Assembly (NCBI GenBank): GCA_946479015.1
Contig: CAMLEQ010000248.1
Location: forward strand, 1-5,969
Reading direction: 5' to 3'
Length of the DNA stretch: 5,969 nt
DNA from: an uncultured Gemmatimonadota bacterium
GTDB lineage: Bacteria > Gemmatimonadota > Gemmatimonadetes > Gemmatimonadales > Gemmatimonadaceae
Shown here: positions 1 through 4,993 of the stretch, in pieces
Layout of the letters: every line of letters starts with the position of its first letter
How positions within the stretch are numbered: position 1 is the first letter of the stretch
Notes under the pieces: generated by a model
Seen by the model: the letters and a program-made list of their open reading frames with translations, nothing else
Databases searched by the model: none
What the model was told of the DNA's origin: nothing
Position numbers and translations under genes: made by a program

Positions 1-554
1 ACGTGCGGATGGCCGGCGAGCGGAAGATGCTGCCGATCCCCGGCTTCGACCTCGGGAACTCGCCGCGCGAGTTCACCCGCGAGGCGGTGGAGGGAAAGAC
101 CGTGCTGCTCACCACGACCAACGGCACCAGCGCGCTCGTGGCCATCCAGGGCGCGCGCGACGTGGTGGTGGCGTCGTACGTCAATCTCTCCGCGGTGTGC
201 ACGCTGCTGCGCACCGCGGCGCGCGGCGGGACGGACATCACGATCGTCTGCGCGGGACGCGACCGGCAGTTCTCGCTCGAGGACGCGGCCTGCGCCGGGC
301 GCATCGCGCGCGGGGTCGCGAAGCGGATCCCGGGCGCGGAGCTCGGCGACGGCACGTTCGCGTGCACGATCATCGACCGCCGCTACGGCGACCGTCTCGA
401 CCAGCTGTTCGCCGATTCCGAGCACGGGCAGGCGCTGGCCGACGCGGGGTTCGGGGCCGACCTCGAGCTGTGCGCGAGCGTCGATTCGTATCCCGTGATC
501 CCGATCTACCAGGATCGCCAGATCACCCTGCTCGGTCCCGACCGGGAGCGGTAG
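1..554 (+). CDS. comB: 2-phosphosulfolactate phosphatase family protein (ComB), 5'-truncated
   Basis: This is the C-terminal three quarters of a ComB-family protein; the start lies before the window. The reading frame is open from base 3, and the GTG there is not taken as the true start because homologues have roughly 50-60 more residues. Counting from that GTG, the family signatures are GFDLGNSP (14-21), the TTTNGT loop (37-42), VNLSAV (60-65), CAGR (83-86) followed by FSLEDAACAG (90-99), and a C-terminal block with HGQALADAGF and DLELCASVDSYPVIP. ComB enzymes are Mg-dependent and remove phosphate from 2-phosphosulfolactate to give sulfolactate, a step of coenzyme M synthesis in archaea. Bacterial members such as Bacillus YitC are linked to sulfolactate. 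The substrate in this organism is unknown. The stop codon (TAG 552-554) is five bases before the ftsK start, so the two are probably co-transcribed. The family call is firm; the reaction is inferred. Confidence 0.9.
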   Translation, partial: VRMAGERKMLPIPGFDLGNSPREFTREAVEGKTVLLTTTNGTSALVAIQGARDVVVASYVNLSAVCTLLRTAARGGTDITIVCAGRDRQFSLEDAACAGRIARGVAKRIPGAELGDGTFACTIIDRRYGDRLDQLFADSEHGQALADAGFGADLELCASVDSYPVIPIYQDRQITLLGPDRER

Positions 555-559
555 CCCAC

Positions 560-2929
560 GTGGGTGGTGCCCAGCTGAAGCGGGAGCTCGCGGGAGTCGC
601 GCTCCTCCTGTTCGCGGTCTTCCTCGCCGGCGCGGTGGCGGCGGGCGTGGGGGGCGCGATGGGCGGCGGATCGTGCTGGCACGCGCGCAGCGCGCTCGGC
701 CCGGTGGGCGCGTGTCTGCGGGCGTCGCTCGTGGTCACCTTCGGGCTCCCGGCCACCGTGCTCGTGCCGCTCGTCCCGGCCGTGCACGCGCTCCGCCTGT
801 TCGGTCGCATGCGCTCCGACACGGACCGGTCGTGGATGCTCTTCCTCGTCGGCGTGGTGCTGCTGCTGCCGGTGGGACTCGGCCTGGCGCTGCACGTGGG
901 GCGGGAGCGGAGCATTGCCGCCGGGGTGTGGGGGGGGCTGCTCTCGTTCTACGCGCGCGGGGCGTTCGGCTACGTGGGCGCGTGGATCGTGCTCGCGCTC
1001 GCGCTGAGCGCGCTCACGGTGGTGACGCTGGCATGGAATCCGATTCGCATGCTGGTGGGGAGCGGCCGTCCGGCGGCGGGGGGCGCGCTCGCCGCCGGCG
1101 CTGCCGAGGCGGCGGTCGCCGCCAGCGAGCGCCCCAGGCGGCGCCGCAAGAAGGGAGAGGCGGAGGAGGGGGTCACCGCGCTCCTCGAGCCCCCGCCGGA
1201 GGAGATGCCGGCGATCGACCCCACCCTCATGCGCGCCGAGGAGGGAGAGGTCGAACTCGACGAGGAGCCCTCGCCCCGCGACCGCAAGCGGAAGCGGAGC
1301 AAGGCCGACCTCGCCGCCGAGCACGACGAGAAGATCGCCGCGGCCATCGATGCCTCGGCCTCTCCGGATGCGGGGGACGAGGAGCTCCCCCCGCCGGAGC
1401 TGCTCACGCCGCCGCCGCCGCACAACGCGGAGCTGGGGCGCCGCGAGCTGGATGCCATGGGCGCCAAGCTCAAGGAGGCCCTCCGCACCTTCCGCGTGGA
1501 GGCGGAGATCGCCGGCCGCACCACCGGCCCGGTGGTCACCCAGTTCGAGGTCGAGCCGGCGCCGGGGGTGAAGGTGCGGCAGATCGCGAACCTCTCCAAC
1601 GACCTCGCGCTCGCCATGCGCGCCGCGAGCATCCGGATCGTGGCGCCGATCCCGGGGCGCGGCGCCGTGGGCGTGGAGGTGCCGAACCCCACGCCGGAGA
1701 TCGTCGCCTTCCGCGAGCTCATCGAGTCGCGCGAGTTCCAGCAGGCGCGCGCCGCGCTCCCGATCGCGCTCGGCAAGGATCTCGAGGGGAAGCCGGTGAT
1801 CGCCGACCTGGCGAAGATGCCGCACCTGCTGATCGCCGGCGCCACCGGCTCGGGGAAGTCGGTCTGCGTGAACACCATCATCACGAGCCTCGTGTACCGG
1901 CACACGCCGCGCACGCTGCGCTTCCTGATGGTGGACCCGAAGATGGTCGAGCTGTCGGTGTACAACACCCTCCCGCACCTGCGCCACAAGGTGATCACCG
2001 ACAATCGCGACGCGGCGGCGGTGCTGAAGTGGGCGGTGATGGAGATGCAGGAGCGCTACGAGCTCCTCGCGGCGAACGGGTGTCGCAACATCCAGGACTT
2101 CAACCGCCGCGTGCAGACGGGGGCGGAGCTCAAGCGGCCGAAGCGCCCCGACGTGGCGTTCGAGGAGCTGACGTACACGGGCGGGCCACTCCCGTACATC
2201 GTGGTCGTCATCGACGAGCTGGCGGACCTCATGATGACGGTGCAGGGGGAGGTGGAGACGCCGCTGGCGATGCTCGCGCAGAAGGCGCGCGCGATCGGGC
2301 TGCATCTCATCCTCGCCACGCAGCGGCCGAGCGTGAACGTCATCACGGGGCTCATCAAGGCGAACTTCCCGAGCCGCATCGCGTTCCGGGTGGCGTCGCA
2401 GGTGGACAGCCGTACGATCATCGATGGCGTGGGCGCCGAAGCGCTGCTCGGGAACGGGGACATGCTGTTCATCCCGCCGGGGAAGTCGGAGCCCGGACGC
2501 CTCCAGGGGGCCTACATCTCGAGCGAGGACACCGAGCACCTCATGCGCTGGTACGAGGAGCGCAAGGCGGCGAAGCGGAAAGCGTTCGAGGAGCAGGGGC
2601 TCATCCCCGAGGAGCCGATGGAGGCGGAGGCCGACATCCTCGAGGAGGTACGCCAGCGGGAGGCGCTCGAGGCGGGGACGGCGCAGGACGCGCCGGAGCC
2701 GGGGGAGCGCGACAAGCTCTTCCGCGAGGCCGCCGAGGTGGTGATCCAGCACCAGCTCGGCTCGACCTCGCTGCTGCAGCGTCGGCTGAAGGTTGGCTAC
2801 GGGCGCGCAGCGCGTATTATCGATCAGCTCCACGAAGCGGGCGTCCTGGGGCCGCCTGATGGTTCGAAGGCCAGGGACGTGCTGGTGGGGCTGGAGGACC
2901 TGGATCGTATCTGCGGAACGCCGGATTGA
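560..2929 (+). CDS. ftsK: DNA translocase FtsK/SpoIIIE
   Basis: This 789-residue protein is a complete FtsK/SpoIIIE, near the size of SpoIIIE rather than the much longer E. coli FtsK. It is an ATP-driven motor at the division septum that pumps and sorts chromosome ends and helps resolve dimers. Four hydrophobic segments (about 10-31, 55-80, 92-113, 137-158) form the membrane anchor. A short charged, proline-rich linker (about 160-290) has basic RRRRKK and RKRKR clusters among acidic runs. The motor spans about 290-690, with Walker A GATGSGKS at 427-434, Walker B ending in D552-E553 and an ATQRPS block. The C-terminal winged-helix gamma domain (about 718-780) has LQRRLKVGYGRAARIIDQL followed by GSKARDVLV and reads directional DNA signals. 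The frame is open upstream to 197, but that part overlaps comB and lacks FtsK features. GTG 560 is chosen because it precedes TM1 and has GGGAG (544-548) upstream; the exact start is less certain than the gene. Confidence 0.96.
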   Translation: MGGAQLKRELAGVALLLFAVFLAGAVAAGVGGAMGGGSCWHARSALGPVGACLRASLVVTFGLPATVLVPLVPAVHALRLFGRMRSDTDRSWMLFLVGVVLLLPVGLGLALHVGRERSIAAGVWGGLLSFYARGAFGYVGAWIVLALALSALTVVTLAWNPIRMLVGSGRPAAGGALAAGAAEAAVAASERPRRRRKKGEAEEGVTALLEPPPEEMPAIDPTLMRAEEGEVELDEEPSPRDRKRKRSKADLAAEHDEKIAAAIDASASPDAGDEELPPPELLTPPPPHNAELGRRELDAMGAKLKEALRTFRVEAEIAGRTTGPVVTQFEVEPAPGVKVRQIANLSNDLALAMRAASIRIVAPIPGRGAVGVEVPNPTPEIVAFRELIESREFQQARAALPIALGKDLEGKPVIADLAKMPHLLIAGATGSGKSVCVNTIITSLVYRHTPRTLRFLMVDPKMVELSVYNTLPHLRHKVITDNRDAAAVLKWAVMEMQERYELLAANGCRNIQDFNRRVQTGAELKRPKRPDVAFEELTYTGGPLPYIVVVIDELADLMMTVQGEVETPLAMLAQKARAIGLHLILATQRPSVNVITGLIKANFPSRIAFRVASQVDSRTIIDGVGAEALLGNGDMLFIPPGKSEPGRLQGAYISSEDTEHLMRWYEERKAAKRKAFEEQGLIPEEPMEAEADILEEVRQREALEAGTAQDAPEPGERDKLFREAAEVVIQHQLGSTSLLQRRLKVGYGRAARIIDQLHEAGVLGPPDGSKARDVLVGLEDLDRICGTPD
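2793..2820 (+). promoter_or_regulatory. Possible internal promoter within the 3' end of ftsK
   Basis: TTGGCT (2793-2798) and TATTAT (2815-2820) lie 16 bases apart, matching the sigma-70 hexamers at 4/6 and 5/6. They sit in the codons for the FtsK gamma domain, about 145 bases before the next gene's start. The AT-rich -10 stands out because neighbouring codons almost always end in G or C. It could give the downstream exported protein its own transcription. The codons (Arg-Ile-Ile) are required by the conserved protein, so chance is a real alternative. Confidence 0.3.
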
Positions 2930-2952
2930 GCGCGCCTCGCGCCGTCGTCTTC

Positions 2953-2960
2953 GAGGGAGG
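2953..2960 (+). promoter_or_regulatory. Strong ribosome binding site for the exported-protein gene
   Basis: GAGGGAGG is a near-consensus Shine-Dalgarno sequence five bases before the GTG at 2966, and it fixes that start. Part of it lies in the short inverted repeat GGGAG-G-CTCCC (2955-2965). That repeat could form only a weak structure. Confidence 0.7.
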
Positions 2961-2965
2961 CTCCC

Positions 2966-3787
2966 GTGACCACGATCGTCCGATTCGCCGCCGTGGCGGC
3001 ACTCGCGCAACCGCTCCTGTTCGCCACCCCCACCCCCGCCCTCGCCCAGCGCCCGTCCGCGCCTGGCGCGCGTGAAGGCTCCGCCACCATCGCAGGCGAT
3101 GGTGGCGACCCGGCACTGGTCACCCCGGCCAACGCCGCGCGGCTGAAGCCGGGAAAGTGGACGTACGTGACGCGGCTCATGGGGTCGGGGCCGCCGACGC
3201 GGCTCGGCTTCCGTACGCTGGAGCTGCGCGAGGACAGCTACGACGGTGCCCCGGCGTGGCGGCTGGTGGACTCGCGCCAGCTGGCTACGGTGACGCTCGC
3301 CGATACGCTCTTTCTCTCCCGCTCGGATCTCACGCCGCTGCATCACGTCATGCACGCGCCGGGCTCCGACGTGACCACGGAGTTCGGCGCCGACAGCATC
3401 CGGGCCACGTTCACCGGTCAGCAGGGGGAGGCGCGCGAGGCGATCGCGGCCGAGCCACGGGTGCTCGCCAGCCTGTACCTCCTCGAGGCGCTGGTGGGGG
3501 TGTCGCCGCTCGACTCGAGCTGGCGCGGCGGCGCGCGCCTGGCGGCCATCGGTCGCGACGGCGCGGGGATCGTTCCAGTCGTTCTGCGCACCACCGGGGA
3601 GGAGCGGGTGCTCATCCCCGACGGCCCGGCCGACTGCTGGGTGCTGTCGCTCGACGTGGGGAAGGGGGGGCAGCGACTCTGGGTGCGGAAGAGCGACGGG
3701 GTGGTGGTGAAGGAGCGCATCCCCGTGGTCGGAATGGCGGACACGGAGCTCGAGCTGCTGCTCGCCGAGCACGGCGTCGGGAAGTAA
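2966..3787 (+). CDS. Exported protein of unknown function (possibly DUF3108-like)
   Basis: I do not firmly recognise this 273-residue protein. It begins with a Sec-type signal peptide: one Arg near the start, a hydrophobic stretch to about residue 20, and a likely cut after ALA at 25-27. There is no lipobox cysteine, so the mature protein should be soluble in the periplasm or associated with the outer membrane. The mature part opens with a low-complexity Gly/Ala/Ser region. From about residue 63 (GKWTY) it becomes a run of predicted beta strands, including PAWRLVDSR, DLTPL, a VLIPDGPADCWVL stretch with the only cysteine, and QRLWVRKSDGVVVKERI. The W-V-R-x-x-D-G-V-V-x-K ending and the D-L-T-P-L element recall DUF3108 or LolA-like open beta-barrels, but this is a weak resemblance by eye. 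It starts 36 bases after ftsK and is probably in the same operon. It occupies the place that lolA has in many proteobacteria. Confidence 0.85.
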   Translation: MTTIVRFAAVAALAQPLLFATPTPALAQRPSAPGAREGSATIAGDGGDPALVTPANAARLKPGKWTYVTRLMGSGPPTRLGFRTLELREDSYDGAPAWRLVDSRQLATVTLADTLFLSRSDLTPLHHVMHAPGSDVTTEFGADSIRATFTGQQGEAREAIAAEPRVLASLYLLEALVGVSPLDSSWRGGARLAAIGRDGAGIVPVVLRTTGEERVLIPDGPADCWVLSLDVGKGGQRLWVRKSDGVVVKERIPVVGMADTELELLLAEHGVGK

Positions 3788-3791
3788 CGGG

Positions 3792-3829
3792 GGCGAGCGG
3801 CGGCACTGGCGCCAGCGCCGCCGCTCGCC
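3792..3829. terminator. Bidirectional hairpin between convergent genes
   Basis: The arms 3792-3804 and 3817-3829 pair perfectly over 13 bases (core GCGAGCGGCGGC against GCCGCCGCTCGC). After one A-C mismatch, the centre CTGGCGCCAG (3806-3815) is itself a palindrome. The element begins four bases after one stop codon and ends six bases before the complement of the opposing stop codon at 3836-3838. No T-tract follows on either side. It is therefore a GC-rich, symmetric terminator candidate rather than a classical intrinsic one. Confidence 0.65.
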
Positions 3830-3835
3830 GGTCCA

Positions 3836-4276
3836 TCACTCGCGGAACACGTCCTCGGCGCGGCGCCCACTCCCCTCCCGCTGCTCCGGCGCCTGCTGCG
3901 CCGTGCGCTTCGCCTGCTTCTCCTCGTGCTCGCGCAGGAGCTGGAACTGCTTGCGCAGCGACGCGAGCTGCTCGTCGGAGAGATCCTCCAGATCCACGAG
4001 GCGCGTGCGCGCGCCGTGTACGGCGCGCAGCAGCTCATCCAGCTTCAGGTGCATCGCCGTGGCATCGCGGTTCTGAGTGTTCTGGATCAGGAACACCATG
4101 AGGAACGTGATGATCGTGGTGCCGGTGTTGATCACGAGCTGCCACGTGTCGGAGTAGTGAAAGAGCGGCCCGGTCACCGCCCAGATGGCGATGATCAGCA
4201 ACGCGGTGAGGAACGCCCCCACCGAGCCGCTCGCAGCGGACGTGCGCTGCGCGAACCGTCGAAAGAACTCCTGCAT
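3836..4276 (-). CDS. Low-affinity iron permease family small membrane protein
   Basis: This 146-residue protein matches the low-affinity iron permease family (PF04120). Two membrane segments (about 19-39 and 47-65) flank the family signature, which runs from GPLFHYSDTWQLVIN (36-50) through TGTTIITFLMVFLIQNTQN (51-69) to RD and the following LKLDELL (77-83). The name comes from yeast Fet4, a much larger iron transporter. Short two-helix bacterial members have no proven iron transport, so the function is uncertain. The C-terminal half (about 86-146) is hydrophilic and charged, with LEDLSDEQLASLRKQFQLL and a Lys/Glu-rich tail, and is likely helical or coiled-coil and cytoplasmic. The ATG at 4274-4276 is supported by GGGAG eight bases upstream (complement of 4285-4289). 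The gene converges on the ftsK operon and diverges from the yraN-recA pair. I see no Fur box. Confidence 0.88.
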   Translation of the reverse strand: MQEFFRRFAQRTSAASGSVGAFLTALLIIAIWAVTGPLFHYSDTWQLVINTGTTIITFLMVFLIQNTQNRDATAMHLKLDELLRAVHGARTRLVDLEDLSDEQLASLRKQFQLLREHEEKQAKRTAQQAPEQREGSGRRAEDVFRE

Positions 4277-4500
4277 TGGTCGGTCTCCCGTGATGAGTTC
4301 GACGACAGCGTCGCGCCGCCCTGCCGGGGGGGGGCGCGATCACCCCGCAGGGGGGCACCCTCCGTGCCAGGGGCCGCCCGGCAGCGGCCCGCCGCTCACT
4401 GGTTTCCGCCGGCGCGCCCGTTTCTCCCCCCACGAGGGATTGCCACGGAAGGCGTGAATTCGATGACGGTCGACGGGCGTGGACGCGTAGGTTGCCAGCC
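4277..4500. other. Divergent intergenic spacer with hairpin cluster
   Basis: This spacer must hold the promoters of both the minus-strand membrane protein gene and the plus-strand yraN gene. I find no convincing -35/-10 pair on either strand. TTGCCA at 4440-4445 is the best -35-like word but lacks a partner. The spacer contains a run of nine G (4326-4334). It also has three adjacent inverted repeats: CCCC-GCA-GGGG (4343-4353), GGCAC-CCTCC-GTGCC (4354-4368), and GGGCCGC with GCGGCCC around a six-base loop (4371-4390). No coding sequence in it looks real. Confidence 0.5.
4371..4390. repeat. Inverted repeat, 7-bp stem with 6-base loop
   Basis: GGGCCGC (4371-4377) and GCGGCCC (4384-4390) are exact reverse complements around CCGGCA. 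It is the strongest of three neighbouring hairpins in the divergent spacer. No T-run follows, so a terminator role is not shown; short GC stems also arise by chance in DNA of this composition. Confidence 0.45.
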
Positions 4501-4875
4501 ATGTCGGCCGACAGGCAGGAGCTGGGGCTACTGGGGGAGCGTCACGCGGAGCGTTGGCTCGTGGCGCGCGGGTGGACGGTGCTCGCCCGCCGGTTTCGCA
4601 GCGGCCACCGGGATCTGGATCTCGTGGTCGAGCGAAGCGGCACGGTGGCGTTCGTGGAGGTGAAGGCGCGGCGGAGCCGGCGGTGGGGGCACCCGGTGGA
4701 GGCGGTGGATTGGCGGAAGCAGCGGGAGCTGGTGCGGTCGGCGCGGGTGTGGATCGCGCGTCACGGGAGCCCGGGCTCGGTGTATCGGTTCGATGTCGTT
4801 GGGGTACTACTGGAGGGCGATCGGGTGCGGGTACGGCACGTGGAGAACGCCTTCGTGCTCCCGCGAACATGTTGA
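4501..4875 (+). CDS. yraN: YraN/UPF0102 family putative endonuclease
   Basis: This 124-residue protein matches the UPF0102/YraN family (PF02021), which has a restriction-endonuclease-like fold. The N-terminal [17 protein letters not shown] (9-25) is the family's first helix. The nuclease core follows with D38-L-D40-L and FVEVKARRS (51-59), giving the D...ExK arrangement D40, E53, K55. The G-H-P-V-E-A-V element (63-69), K73 and the A-R-V-W-I helix (81-85) complete the pattern. Most members have G-E-I-D before the core; here it reads R-D-L-D, with Asp replacing the usual Glu. Activity and substrate are unproven in most species; a role in DNA repair or recombination is inferred. ATG 4501 is chosen over TTG 4492 because it is the first Met before the conserved helix, though only a weak AGG (4489-4491) precedes it. 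The stop codon lies inside the recA promoter. Confidence 0.93.
   Translation: MSADRQELGLLGERHAERWLVARGWTVLARRFRSGHRDLDLVVERSGTVAFVEVKARRSRRWGHPVEAVDWRKQRELVRSARVWIARHGSPGSVYRFDVVGVLLEGDRVRVRHVENAFVLPRTC
4866..4873. promoter_or_regulatory. Short palindrome overlapping the recA -35 hexamer
   Basis: AACATGTT is a perfect 8-base palindrome that shares two bases with the TTGACA of the recA promoter and lies within the last codons of yraN. Operators often sit here. The surrounding CGAACATGTTGAC resembles half of the Gram-positive LexA site (GAAC-N4-GTTC) but has the wrong spacing. It may be chance. Confidence 0.25.
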
Positions 4876-4900
4876 CAGTCTGGCCGGATCTTCGTATTTT
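4872..4900 (+). promoter_or_regulatory. Sigma-70-type promoter of recA
   Basis: A perfect -35 TTGACA (4872-4877) is followed after exactly 17 bases by TATTTT (4895-4900), a 4/6 match to TATAAT. Both sit in an AT-rich island unusual for this window. Transcription should start near 4907, about 87 bases before the recA ATG. The -35 overlaps the yraN stop codon (4873-4875), so recA can be expressed independently of yraN. Confidence 0.75.
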
Positions 4901-4910
4901 ATTCGGGTCT

Positions 4911-4940
4911 GTGAATCGCCCCGGATCGGGGTAGATTCAC
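4911..4940 (+). promoter_or_regulatory. Imperfect inverted repeat / hairpin in the recA leader
   Basis: GTGAATC (4911-4917) and GATTCAC (4934-4940) are exact reverse complements. Inside them, CCCCG (4919-4923) pairs with CGGGG (4927-4931) around a GAT triloop. A G-U pair (4918 with 4932) and a bulged A (4933) complete the stem, about 13 base pairs in all. It begins about four bases after the expected transcription start. It could act as a DNA operator, as a 5' stabilising hairpin, or as an early terminator/attenuator, although no T-run follows. Confidence 0.55.
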
Positions 4941-4960
4941 CGGGCACGGCCAGATCAACG

Positions 4961-4970
4961 GTTGTACAAC
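4961..4970. promoter_or_regulatory. Palindrome GTTGTACAAC in the recA leader, candidate operator
   Basis: This perfect 10-base palindrome lies 23 bases before the recA ATG. A further CAAC (4956-4959) precedes it, so CAACG occurs twice (4956-4960 and 4967-4971), 11 bases or about one helical turn apart. recA is normally under LexA, and no standard LexA box (CTG-N10-CAG, GAAC-N4-GTTC or GTTC-N7-GTTC) is visible in the spacer. This is therefore one candidate for the local SOS operator. That role is inference. Confidence 0.35.
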
Positions 4971-4993
4971 GACTCACAATAGGGCGGACGAGA

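Noticed and set aside
197..559. An N-terminal extension of FtsK that would overlap comB
   Set aside because: The extra 121 residues are Arg-rich low-complexity sequence translated from comB in another frame. The membrane domain begins right after GTG 560.
1163..1245. Two GAGGAGGG words (1163-1170 and 1238-1245) resembling FtsK/SpoIIIE orienting sequences
   Set aside because: Both simply encode Glu-Glu-Gly in the acidic linker. Two copies in one gene say nothing about strand bias; genome-wide skew would be needed.
673..2859. A 728-codon plus-strand open frame overlapping ftsK
   Set aside because: It is an Arg/Gly/Ala-rich shadow of ftsK with no recognisable motif and no supporting start.
506..3772. 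A 1088-codon open frame on the minus strand across ftsK and the next gene
   Set aside because: Its translation is dominated by Arg, His, Pro and Leu with no domain pattern, as expected for the antisense of a GC-rich gene. The plus strand carries unmistakable FtsK.
3926..4663. A 245-codon plus-strand open frame running antisense to the iron permease gene and into yraN
   Set aside because: It overlaps two genes with clear family matches, and its own translation shows no domain.
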